Part shown: piece after piece, positions 1-6,034 of the stretch
Layout: every line of letters begins with the position of its first letter
Numbering within the stretch: position 1 is the first letter of the stretch
Translations under genes and position numbers: made by a program
The notes under the pieces: model-generated
Database searches by the model: none
What the model saw: only the letters and a program-made list of their open reading frames with translations
What the model was told of the DNA's origin: nothing
DNA from: Actinoplanes liguriensis
GTDB taxonomy: Bacteria; Actinomycetota; Actinomycetes; Mycobacteriales; Micromonosporaceae
Direction of reading: 5' to 3'
Assembly (NCBI GenBank): GCA_000715855.1
Contig: KL571200.1
Span: forward strand, 34,432-45,970
Length of the DNA: 11,539 nt

Positions 1-710
1 CGCCAGCCACTGATCTCCGGGTGCCGCTGCATCATCCAGCGCAACGAGGAGATCTTCGTGGCGTACTCGTAGGCGTAGTGCGAGCTGCGCCCCCAGAGCA
101 CCTGCACCAGCGGCTCGTCCACATGCACGATCGGCGCACGCCGGGCCGCCCTGAGCAGAAGATCCCAGTCCTCGTTCTGGCTGCCCGGGGCATCCTCGGC
201 GACCATCCCCATGGCATCCTCGGCCAGCACCTCGCGGCGGATCAGGAACGACGACGAGTGCAGCATCGCCATCCGGGACCGGGCCAGGTCCTCGACGGTC
301 ACCCGGCTCTGCCCGGCCAGCCGCGGCGTGGTGCGCCCCTCGAACTCCACCTCGATTGCGCAGGTGGCGAACTCCGCGTCCGGCTCGGCCAGCAGCGCGG
401 CCACCTGGCGGCGCAGCTTGTCCGGCAGCCAGCGGTCGTCGTCGTCGCAGAACGCCACCAGCTCGGTCTCCAGCGCCAGGACGCCGGTGTTGCGGGCGCC
501 GGCCAGCCCACCCGCGCGCCAGTTCGTCAGCACCAGCACCGGAACGTCCTCGGTGCTTGCGAGCGAGAAATCCGGCTCGGTCTGGTCGTAGACCACGACG
601 ATCCTCAGCTCACCCGGATACTTCTGGGCGCGGACCGCTGCGATCGAGCGCCGCACCAGCTCCGGGCGATTCCGGGTGGGGATCACGACCCCGACCGACG
701 GCCAGTTCAT
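1..710 (-). CDS. Family 2 glycosyltransferase (GT-A fold), C-terminus cut by window edge
   Basis: This protein probably transfers a sugar from a nucleotide-sugar donor onto a growing surface polysaccharide on the cytoplasmic face of the membrane. The visible 236 residues begin MNWPSVGVVIPTRNRPELV, the classic GT2 first strand and loop. NWRAGGLAGARNTG (63-76) is the donor-site loop, FCDDDDRWLP (88-95) carries the DXD metal site, and NEDWDLLLR (179-187) matches the catalytic-base ED motif. The reading frame is open to base 1, so the C-terminus lies outside the window. The ATG overlaps the stop of the upstream sulfotransferase by 4 bases (ATGA), so the two genes are probably translationally coupled. 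The GT2 family is clear. Donor and acceptor cannot be read from the sequence. Confidence 0.93.
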   Translation of the reverse strand, partial: MNWPSVGVVIPTRNRPELVRRSIAAVRAQKYPGELRIVVVYDQTEPDFSLASTEDVPVLVLTNWRAGGLAGARNTGVLALETELVAFCDDDDRWLPDKLRRQVAALLAEPDAEFATCAIEVEFEGRTTPRLAGQSRVTVEDLARSRMAMLHSSSFLIRREVLAEDAMGMVAEDAPGSQNEDWDLLLRAARRAPIVHVDEPLVQVLWGRSSHYAYEYATKISSLRWMMQRHPEISGW

Positions 711-1639
711 CGTGCCTCCTCGTGGTTCAGCGAATAGCCGTACGCGCGGAGCATCGGACCGCAGATGGTGTTGATCAGGCGGCGCTGCGTCAGCGGGAGC
801 GCACGCACCCAGGCGTCGTCGTGCCGCAGCGGCAGCCGGCCCACGGTGAACCGCATCGGATTGCCGGCCGCGCTGTGCCCGACCTTCAGATCGGCCTGAC
901 CGGGCTGGAGAAAGTCCAGGTCCTCGGTCTGCAGGGTCAGCCCGGCGAAGTCGGCCAGCCGGATCAGCCCCGCTCGGGGATCGGCCAGGAACTCCTCGTA
1001 GCGGATCCGCCGCACCGGCACGCCCCGCCGCGCGAGCAGGCCGAACGCGGCGTTGTGCGCGTTCCACAGCAGCGCCGAGCGGCCGGGGGAGTAGCGGGTC
1101 ATCTCGTCGGCGCCGTCGGTCTCCGGGCGCGCCACCCGCTTGGTCCACGAGTAGGCGACGCCGCGAGCGTCCCGCACCACGTGCGCGACCCTCAGATCGA
1201 CCTCGCCGGCCGCGCGCAGCACGTGCGCCAGCGCCGAGTGCTTCGAGGAGTCGACGACCACCTGTGCGCCGGACACCTCCGCCGCGGCGGCATAGACCCT
1301 CGAATAAAAAGACGCATATTCCCGTACGCCGGCGGGGGGCTTGGCCGTCGATGCGAGCCGGGGAATGTGGCGGGTCCGCTCGACCGCGTCGCGCAGGGCG
1401 TGCACCCGGTCGACGTCGACGTTGTCCCAGCCGTCGAAGGCGCTCTTGCCGACCCGCTGCCAGAACTCGCACGCGGAGAACCTCTCCCCGCAGCCGCAGC
1501 GTTCGTCGTCGCGCAGGTCGCGCTGCCAGAGATGGACGACCTCACCGAGCGCGCAGACCCCGGGCAGCTCGCCGAGCAGTCTTTCGACGAGCGTTGTACC
1601 GCTTCGGCCTAATCCGCCCAGAAATAGCACTTGTGCCAC
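707..1639 (-). CDS. PAPS-dependent sulfotransferase family protein
   Basis: A 310-residue protein of the bacterial sulfotransferase superfamily, which moves sulfate from PAPS to a hydroxyl or amine acceptor. The 5'-phosphosulfate loop is GGLGRSGTTLVERLL (8-22). The 3'-phosphate site is VVRDARGVAYSWTKR (154-168), and VVVDSSKHS (127-135) is the usual conserved strand and turn between them. A Cys-rich CGCGERFSACEFW segment (48-60) is typical of this actinobacterial subgroup. The start is GTG at 1637-1639, preceded by a purine-rich stretch on the minus strand. The gene is the first of a coupled pair with the GT2 gene and diverges from the WecG-like gene. This context suggests sulfation of a surface glycan or glycolipid, but the acceptor is not determined by sequence. 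Confidence 0.9.
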   Translation of the reverse strand: MAQVLFLGGLGRSGTTLVERLLGELPGVCALGEVVHLWQRDLRDDERCGCGERFSACEFWQRVGKSAFDGWDNVDVDRVHALRDAVERTRHIPRLASTAKPPAGVREYASFYSRVYAAAAEVSGAQVVVDSSKHSALAHVLRAAGEVDLRVAHVVRDARGVAYSWTKRVARPETDGADEMTRYSPGRSALLWNAHNAAFGLLARRGVPVRRIRYEEFLADPRAGLIRLADFAGLTLQTEDLDFLQPGQADLKVGHSAAGNPMRFTVGRLPLRHDDAWVRALPLTQRRLINTICGPMLRAYGYSLNHEEAR

Positions 1640-1701
1640 TTTGGCCCGCCTTCGCTCGTTTCGCTCTGGTAACGAGTGAAGCAGGCAAAAGGAGGCGTCA
1701 G
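1640..1701. promoter_or_regulatory. Divergent promoter region with an 11-bp inverted repeat
   Basis: These 62 bases separate two divergent GTG starts (sulfotransferase leftwards, WecG-like gene rightwards), so both promoters must overlap here or within the coding ends. The arms at 1650-1660 (CTTCGCTCGTT) and 1671-1681 (AACGAGTGAAG) are inverted repeats matching at 10 of 11 positions, with a 10-base centre. The left arm and centre also carry a short direct repeat of TTCGCTC (1651-1657 and 1660-1666). A strong Shine-Dalgarno AGGAGG-type stretch (about 1690-1695) serves the WecG-like gene. The spacing suits a dimeric repressor, but no regulator gene is nearby, and I cannot pick confident -10/-35 boxes. 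Confidence 0.45.
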
Positions 1702-3033
1702 GTGGTTATCGAGGCTTTCGAGCGCGTGCACCTCGATGGGACCGGCATCGACCGGATCACCGAGGACGAGGTCGTCGCGGTCGTCCGGGACGCCCTGTCC
1801 CGAGGTCGCGGCGGCCGCATCATCACCCCGAACGTCGACATCCTGCGCCGCGCCTCGGCCGACCCGGCGGCCCGCCGCCACCTCGACGACGCCGACCTGA
1901 TCGTCGCCGACGGCATGCCGTTGATCTGGGCCAGCCGGCTGGGCGGGGCGCCCCTGCCCGAGCGCGTCGCCGGAAGCAGCCTGATCTGGTCCCTCTCCCA
2001 GGGACTGGGTCGCGACGCCCGCTCGGTCTTCGTGATCGGTGGCGCGCCTGCCCCTCGGGTGATCGCCCCCGAAACCCCCACCCCGCAAACCTCCCCAGCC
2101 GCCTCTCCCGCCGAACCCACCTCCGTCGCACCCACTCGCGCCGAACCCGCCGCCTCTGCCGCTTCTGCTCCCGCATCCACTCGCGCCGAACCCGCCGCCT
2201 CTGTGATTTCTGCCGCCGCACCCATCTCGGCATCTCCCGCCGCTCCCGCCACCCCGGCCGCCTCAGCTGCGGTGCGCGCCGCCCGTGCCGACGCCCCCGC
2301 CTCGCGCCGTGCCACCCTCGACGCCCCTGCTCCTCGTGTCATCACCTTCGGCTCCCGCAAACCGCGTGCCTTCCTCGCCGACAGCGCCGGACTGCGCGCC
2401 ACCCCCGCCGACATCGGCACCCTTCGCGCGGCGGGATCTGATGCCGCTCGCTCGGCCGGGCCCGACGCCGCTCACCCGGTGGGGTCAGGCGACGCTCGCT
2501 CGGCGGGTGGGCTGCCTGTCGCGGGGCAGGACGGCGACGTCCCGATCGCCGGCGCGCGGCGGAACTCGGCCACCGGCACGGTGACGGTGCGCGAGGTGCG
2601 GGCCTCCGGCGCTGTCCGGGCCGCGGCCCGGCTGGCCGGCGCCAGCCCGGGGCTGCGCATCGCCGGCGCGATCAGTCCGCCGTTCGGTTTCGAGGAGGAC
2701 GAGGCGACCTACGCCGAAGTCTGCGCACAGGTCATCGCCGCCGAGCCCGACCTGGTCTTCGTCGGCCTGGGCTTCCCCAAGCAGGAGTCAGTGATCGAAC
2801 GTCTCCGCCGTGACCTCCCCTCCACCTGGTTCGTAGGCTGCGGAGCCGCCGTCAACTTCGTCGCCGGCGACGTCCACCGCGCCCCCCGCTGGATGCAACG
2901 CACCGGCCTGGAGTGGGCCCACCGCCTCGGCACCGAACCCCGCCGCCTGGCCCGCCGTTACCTCCGCCACGACGCCCCTTATGCACTCCGCCTCCTGGCC
3001 CGGGCGCCCCGCCGGCGTTCCCGCCCGGTCTGA
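1702..3033 (+). CDS. WecG/TagA/CpsF-family glycosyltransferase with a large low-complexity insert
   Basis: This GT26-family enzyme normally adds ManNAc or ManNAcA to an undecaprenyl-linked sugar at the cytoplasmic membrane. N-terminal motifs are ITPNVDILRRA (41-51), LIVADGMPLIWASRLGG (66-82) and PERVAGSSL (86-94), followed by the strand SVFVIGGAP (108-116). C-terminal motifs are LRIAGAISPPFGFE, DLVFVGLGFPKQE (350-362) and RAPRWMQRTGLEWAHRL (393 onward). Family members have about 250 residues; this one has 443. The extra 185 or so residues (about 119-303) interrupt the domain between VIGGAP and the helix AVRAAARLAG. They are Ala/Pro/Ser/Thr-rich, then Gly/Ala/Asp/Arg-rich, with internal repeats. 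The frame stays open throughout. GTG at 1702 is chosen because GGAGG lies 6 bases upstream and the family N-terminus follows directly. Where the family usually has FDF, this protein has VNF (384-386). The family call is firm, but retained activity is uncertain. Confidence 0.9.
   Translation: MVIEAFERVHLDGTGIDRITEDEVVAVVRDALSRGRGGRIITPNVDILRRASADPAARRHLDDADLIVADGMPLIWASRLGGAPLPERVAGSSLIWSLSQGLGRDARSVFVIGGAPAPRVIAPETPTPQTSPAASPAEPTSVAPTRAEPAASAASAPASTRAEPAASVISAAAPISASPAAPATPAASAAVRAARADAPASRRATLDAPAPRVITFGSRKPRAFLADSAGLRATPADIGTLRAAGSDAARSAGPDAAHPVGSGDARSAGGLPVAGQDGDVPIAGARRNSATGTVTVREVRASGAVRAAARLAGASPGLRIAGAISPPFGFEEDEATYAEVCAQVIAAEPDLVFVGLGFPKQESVIERLRRDLPSTWFVGCGAAVNFVAGDVHRAPRWMQRTGLEWAHRLGTEPRRLARRYLRHDAPYALRLLARAPRRRSRPV
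2132..2203 (+). repeat. 27-base exact direct repeat, two copies 45 bases apart
   Basis: Bases 2132-2158 and 2177-2203 are identical over 27 bases. They encode the same TRAEPAAS peptide in the same frame, a period of 15 codons. A partial third copy (CGCCGAACCCAC, encoding AEPT) precedes them at about 2109-2120. All lie within the low-complexity insert of the WecG-like gene. Confidence 0.9.
2434..2505 (+). repeat. Three degenerate 24-base tandem units
   Basis: Three consecutive 24-base units, 2434-2457, 2458-2481 and 2482-2505, encode GSDAARSA, GPDAAHPV and GSGDARSA. Units 1 and 3 share the GCTCGCTCGGC core, while unit 2 is more diverged. They lie in the second half of the WecG-like insert and differ in sequence from the 27-base repeat upstream. 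Confidence 0.7.
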
Positions 3034-3041
3034 CCCCGGGC
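3023..3041. terminator. Possible bidirectional hairpin between convergent genes
   Basis: GCCCGG (3023-3028) and CCGGGC (3036-3041) form a perfect 6-bp GC stem with a 7-base loop. It spans the stop codon of the WecG-like gene and lies 6 bases beyond the stop of the convergent DUF4262 gene. There is no T-tract on either strand. In such GC-rich sequence a 6-bp stem could arise by chance. Confidence 0.3.
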
Positions 3042-3046
3042 CGGCA

Positions 3047-3589
3047 TCAGGAGGTCTCACGACCGTGGCGTGTGCGCAAGCGGCGAGCCCGCGGGCCGGC
3101 CAGACTGCGCGGAGCCCGGCAGCGGGCCAGGGCGACCGACGGCGCGTCGATCAGCGGCTGGTGGAACTCCTCCGGTGAGTAACCGGCCTGCCAGGGAAAG
3201 CGGCTCTCGGGGTCGGGCCAGACCAGCTGCTGGAGGCGAACCCTCTCCCGGCCGTAGCGAGCCAGCGCCGCACCGGGCCACAGGTCGGGGGTCGGCGCGC
3301 CGGTGAGGATCACGACGTCCTGGTCGACGATCAAGTCGGTGACGTGGCGGCCGTGATGGAAGTGGGCGCCCTCGTCGTGGACCCGCCCCGCGAGCTCGTT
3401 GAGCAACTGGTGGGCGAGGTCCGGCGGCAGGCCGGCGATGACCAGCTCGGGCCGGGCGGCGGCGGTCAGGCCCACGGTGTAGGCGAACGGGACCGCGTCG
3501 GCCGGATCCTCGTCGGAGGGCAGCACGTGCACGACCGCCCATCCGTACTGCTGGATGATCTCGGTCTGCTCGCGGAAGAAGTCGGACAT
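3047..3589 (-). CDS. DUF4262 domain protein
   Basis: A 180-residue soluble protein matching the DUF4262 pattern. The hallmarks are an N-terminal helix ending in YGWAVVHVLP (14-23), then PFAYTVGLTAAARPELVIAGLPPDLAHQLLNEL. GRHVTDLIVDQDVVIL and a C-terminal VQLLVWPD-like segment (seen here as LQQLVWPDPESRFPW) follow. No biochemical role is established for this family. The ATG at 3587-3589 has AAGGGGG a few bases upstream. The frame stays open further upstream to 3991, but that part lies antisense to the VOC gene and its promoter and does not resemble the family, so it is excluded. The gene converges on the WecG-like gene with 13 bases between stops, and diverges from the VOC gene. Confidence 0.87.
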   Translation of the reverse strand: MSDFFREQTEIIQQYGWAVVHVLPSDEDPADAVPFAYTVGLTAAARPELVIAGLPPDLAHQLLNELAGRVHDEGAHFHHGRHVTDLIVDQDVVILTGAPTPDLWPGAALARYGRERVRLQQLVWPDPESRFPWQAGYSPEEFHQPLIDAPSVALARCRAPRSLAGPRARRLRTRHGRETS

Positions 3590-3688
3590 GGGACCCCCTT
3601 GGAAGACGGACTGAGCCCCACTATGGAACACGTGTACGACACTTTGGGCGCTATCCAAACCGTACGTACGTATTTTTAGAATGCGACA
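3590..3688. promoter_or_regulatory. Divergent intergenic region between DUF4262 and VOC genes
   Basis: These 99 bases are clearly more AT-rich than their surroundings and must hold promoters for both genes. Rightwards, TAGAAT (3677-3682) fits an actinobacterial -10 box. It places the transcript start at or next to the VOC ATG at 3689, and no Shine-Dalgarno precedes that ATG. Two perfect palindromes are present, ACACGTGT (3628-3635) and CGTACGTACG (3661-3670), either of which could be an operator. No good -35 pairs with the -10, which is common for leaderless actinobacterial promoters. Confidence 0.45.
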
Positions 3689-4057
3689 ATGCCCATCATC
3701 GGCCTGCATCATGTGCAACTGCTGATCCCGCCCGCCGGCGAAGCCGCGGCGCGAGCCTTCTACAGCGGCGTTCTCGGCATGGCCGAGATCGTCAAGCCCC
3801 CGGTCCTCGCGGCCCGCGGCGGGTGCTGGTTCCGGGCCGGCGGCTGGGAGGTCCACCTCAGCCCGGTCCCGGATTTCCGCCCCGCCACGAAAGCCCACCC
3901 GGGCGTCCTGATCGAAGACCTGGACGGTCTGGCCGCGATCCTGGCGGCGGCCGGTCACCCGGTCGACTGGGATCCGCACTTTCCGGGCCACCGCCGCCTC
4001 TACTCAGCCGACGCCCACGGCAACCGCCTCGAATTCCTCGAGCCGATCCGCGCCTAG
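3689..4057 (+). CDS. VOC/glyoxalase-fold protein
   Basis: A 122-residue single-chain vicinal oxygen chelate protein with two beta-alpha-beta-beta-beta modules. The first opens with IIGLHHVQLLIPPAGEAAARAFYSGVLGM, containing the usual metal-ligand His (7 or 8) and the AxxFYxxVLGM helix. It continues with GGCWFRAGGWEVHLSP. The second has HPGVLIEDLDGLAAILAAAG and ends RRLYSADAHGNRLEFLEP, where the Glu in LEF is the usual last metal ligand. Family members include glyoxalases, dioxygenases and resistance proteins, so the substrate is unknown. The ATG at 3689 is chosen because the family sequence begins there. It lacks a Shine-Dalgarno and lies 6 bases after a TAGAAT box, which suggests leaderless translation. 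Confidence 0.88.
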   Translation: MPIIGLHHVQLLIPPAGEAAARAFYSGVLGMAEIVKPPVLAARGGCWFRAGGWEVHLSPVPDFRPATKAHPGVLIEDLDGLAAILAAAGHPVDWDPHFPGHRRLYSADAHGNRLEFLEPIRA

Positions 4058-4179
4058 ATCACACTGGCGAAGAAATTGATCAACGACATTGGTTGAACCC
4101 GTCCGTCGATTGTGGCGTGTACGTTGACAGCGGCATCGATAGAGGTGGGGGTGTCGCACGACGTCCGCGGGGAGTCGCA
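4058..4179 (+). promoter_or_regulatory. Upstream region of the type VII-like operon
   Basis: These 122 bases separate the VOC stop from the first gene of the four-gene operon and presumably carry its promoter. They contain the palindrome TTGATCAA (4076-4083) followed by a small CAAC/GTTG inverted repeat (4081-4084 and 4092-4095). TTGACA occurs at 4124-4129, but no suitable -10 follows at normal spacing. GGGGAG (4169-4174) lies 5 bases before the ATG and is a good ribosome binding site. No terminator for the VOC gene is visible. Confidence 0.35.
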
Positions 4180-4566
4180 ATGTCGATCAATCGGAATCTC
4201 GGAGTCGATCTTTATGGGCTCTGGGTGGCGGCGAAGGACAACTATCCGACCGTCGCCTATCAGTATTCTTGGGCGCTGCAATTCGTCGATGCGACCGAGC
4301 GAGGGCTCACCTACGCGTTCCAGCGGCCGGACGTTTTCGGCGGCGGCACGTACGGCCCGGTCTATCAGCCCTGGCGCGACCTCCGTGACAGCCTGGCCGC
4401 CGCCCTCAGCGAGACCAGGACCAACCTGTTGGGCGTCGCCGACGTGCTTGCCATGGCGGTGACGACCTATCGAGAGACGGATGACGACGCGGGTGCCGCT
4501 TTCCGGGACGCGATGAAGACGCGTCCGGAGCCGCAACCGACGCTGGAAGTCCCGATGCCGCGATGA
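4180..4566 (+). CDS. EspC/WXG100-superfamily small protein, likely type VII secretion substrate
   Basis: A 128-residue, mostly helical acidic protein with no signal peptide. Its C-terminal half, DLRDSLAAALSETRTNLLGVADVLAMAVTTYRETD in outline (67-101), has the helix pattern of EspC/DUF2580-type and WXG100-like proteins. These keep a conserved Ala-rich helix ending in a Tyr and a TD pair. YRETD (97-101) fits the general type VII signal YxxxD/E. The N-terminal helix carries LYGLWVAAKDNY (11-22) but no exact WxG hairpin. The short tail is Pro-rich (115-128). The ATG at 4180 is chosen because GGGGAG lies 5 bases upstream and the frame upstream has no family-like sequence. Its stop overlaps the next start by 4 bases (ATGA), so a paired, co-secreted partner is likely. 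Confidence is good for the superfamily and low for a specific family. Confidence 0.7.
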   Translation: MSINRNLGVDLYGLWVAAKDNYPTVAYQYSWALQFVDATERGLTYAFQRPDVFGGGTYGPVYQPWRDLRDSLAAALSETRTNLLGVADVLAMAVTTYRETDDDAGAAFRDAMKTRPEPQPTLEVPMPR

Positions 4567-5540
4567 GTTTCGACCAGCTGATGCAGCATGCCCACGACAT
4601 CCAGGTCACCGCGACTGCGAAGTCGATGGAGAAGCACGGCGTCCGCCCGGCCCCGAAGCCCGGCGATCCGCCCTATGCGCCGCAGCCCGGAGAGGATGCC
4701 ACCCGCGCCGGGATCATCGCTGGCTTCGCCGACATCCCGTCGCTGTTCGAGCCGTTCACGATGATGCCGGACCCGACCTCCTTCGACGGCACGCGTAACG
4801 AGCTCAGGACGGCGTTGGGAGTCTTGTCCTCGGGTTTCATGGCGGGTGACCCGATCACGGGATTCGTATACCCCGCGAACTACCGCCTCATGGAGGTCGG
4901 GGCGTCGGAGAGCTACTTGGAGAAGTGGACGGGTGCGGCGGCGGACATGTTCCGTGCCAAATTCGTCGAGACCTTCCCGGCTCTGGTGGTGAATCAGTTC
5001 ATCGCGTGCGCGATCCTCCGGGGCGCGCTGGACGCCCAGCGGGCGCTGTGGGTCAGCGCACGGGAGCACATCGACAAGGTCGCGCACGACACCCTGAACG
5101 CGCTCGACAACATGGACCATTGCGGGCAGAACAAGTGGACCATGACCTGGACGATCGTGGCCTCCGTCGCGGCGGTGGCAGCGGTGCCGATCTCGGCCGG
5201 CACGTCGGTGCTGGGTGCCGGGACGACGCTGGCCGCAGCCACCGCGGTGACCGCGGTCGGCGCCGCCGGGCAGGTAGCCGCCGCACATCAGCTCGCGCCG
5301 GCCAAGGAGACCGAATACCACGGCGAGACCGCCGAGGTCGTCATCGAGCAGATGCGCCGCGGGGTGAACGAGGCGATCAGCGAGATCCAGCAGGGCGAGC
5401 AGACGATCGCCGCCGCACTCCGGAACATGCACGCGACGATGAGCTCGGCGAGGGATTTCTTCGTGGCGCCGCAGCCGAAGCTTCTCGATGCCCGGCCGGG
5501 CACCGTCTTCGACGACGGATACCTGGGGCGTGCGCGATGA
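4563..5540 (+). CDS. WxG-motif protein with hydrophobic segment, putative type VII partner/effector
   Basis: A 325-residue protein I cannot assign to a named family. It starts with a short helix (1-24), then a Pro-rich linker (28-43). A long helical region includes ESYLEKWTGAAADMFRAKF (116-134), whose WTG fits the WxG turn of WXG100/PPE-like helical hairpins. Helices rich in Ala and Gln follow to about 182. Residues 195-243 form an uncharged Ala/Val/Thr/Gly-rich stretch, long enough for one or two membrane passes or a pore-forming hairpin. A second helical segment, ETAEVVIEQMRRGVNEAISEIQQGEQTIAAAL (255-286), has coiled-coil character. No enzymatic toxin domain is evident. It is coupled on both sides by ATGA overlaps, which points to a stoichiometric partner of the small upstream protein. 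Confidence 0.72.
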   Translation: MSFDQLMQHAHDIQVTATAKSMEKHGVRPAPKPGDPPYAPQPGEDATRAGIIAGFADIPSLFEPFTMMPDPTSFDGTRNELRTALGVLSSGFMAGDPITGFVYPANYRLMEVGASESYLEKWTGAAADMFRAKFVETFPALVVNQFIACAILRGALDAQRALWVSAREHIDKVAHDTLNALDNMDHCGQNKWTMTWTIVASVAAVAAVPISAGTSVLGAGTTLAAATAVTAVGAAGQVAAAHQLAPAKETEYHGETAEVVIEQMRRGVNEAISEIQQGEQTIAAALRNMHATMSSARDFFVAPQPKLLDARPGTVFDDGYLGRAR

Positions 5541-6034
5541 GGCTGCGGGACGCCCTGAGCCGGATGCGGGTCCGCGTGTCCGTTGCCGGTGGCGCGATCA
5601 CCGGTGAGCTGCACGACGATGTGGTCGATCTGTCGTTCGCGCCGGGTTGCTACGAGCGGGCCTCCGTCCAAGCCCTGGAGGAACATCTGGTGTCGTTGGC
5701 TCAGGCGCTGCATACCGAGTACGTGCGGCAGTACTACCGGGCGCTCAGTGAGGCATACCAGCAGACGATCACGAAGGAACCGGTCGCGATCGGGCGGCAG
5801 GACCGGGAGTACACCGAGCGGCGGCAGGAGCTGGTGGCGGAGGGCCGGTCCGCCGGCGACCGGATCGTCATCACCGTCCGGGGAATGCGGTCGTGGCAGG
5901 TGCGGATCTGCGCGGGCACGCTTCGGGCGCTCGACGAACGGCAGTTCTCGGCGGCTTTCGGGGAAGCGGCACGAGCTCTGATCCGTGCTCAGTTCGCCGG
6001 CATCCGGGTGCTGAAGGACCAGGTCTATGGCTAG
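5537..6034 (+). CDS. Hypothetical protein with two YbaB-like halves
   Basis: A 165-residue soluble protein with no confident family. Two segments share one layout: two beta strands then a long amphipathic helix. The first is VRVSVAGGAITGELHDD and VVDLSFAPG (12-37), then the helix SVQALEEHLVSLAQALHTEYVRQYY (43-67). The second is DRIVITVRGMRSWQVRI (108-124), then DERQFSAAFGEAARALIRAQF (133-153). This layout resembles YbaB/EbfC-like proteins, which occur often beside actinobacterial type VII genes. The two are joined by a charged Gln/Glu/Arg-rich linker (85-105). The ATG overlaps the upstream stop by 4 bases and the TAG overlaps the next gene by 8 bases, so it belongs to the operon. A chaperone or adaptor role is only inference. 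Confidence 0.68.
   Translation: MRLRDALSRMRVRVSVAGGAITGELHDDVVDLSFAPGCYERASVQALEEHLVSLAQALHTEYVRQYYRALSEAYQQTITKEPVAIGRQDREYTERRQELVAEGRSAGDRIVITVRGMRSWQVRICAGTLRALDERQFSAAFGEAARALIRAQFAGIRVLKDQVYG

Larger units (their letters stand above)
2056..2610 (+). repeat. In-frame low-complexity insertion inside the WecG-like gene
   Basis: This approximately 555-base segment of the WecG-like gene has no counterpart in normal family members and encodes about 185 residues. The first half is dominated by Ala, Pro, Ser and Thr. The second half is dominated by Gly, Ala, Asp, Arg and Ser. The heptapeptide APAPRVI occurs at the start of the segment (bases 2044-2064) and again 279 bases on (2323-2343). The four base differences between the copies all fall in third codon positions. 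Boundaries are approximate, set by where recognisable family sequence stops and resumes. Confidence 0.75.

Noticed and set aside
1264..1701. Upstream extension of the WecG-like frame
   Set aside because: It is antisense to the sulfotransferase and Arg-rich; GTG at 1702 has a strong Shine-Dalgarno and begins the family domain.
1698..2420. Minus-strand open frame across the WecG insert
   Set aside because: Ala/Gly/Arg-rich low-complexity shadow of the repeat region, with no start signal and no recognisable domain; the plus frame continues the conserved enzyme on both sides.
3590..3991. Upstream extension of the DUF4262 frame
   Set aside because: It runs antisense through the VOC gene and the AT-rich promoter region. 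The family sequence begins at the ATG at 3589, which has a good ribosome binding site.
4124..4129. TTGACA as a -35 box for the type VII-like operon
   Set aside because: A perfect hexamer, but no acceptable -10 lies 16-19 bases downstream (the region is a G-run).
3823..4179. Plus-strand frame upstream of the EspC-like gene
   Set aside because: It overlaps the VOC gene in another frame with Pro/Arg/Gly-rich sequence; the ATG at 4180 with GGGGAG is the real start.
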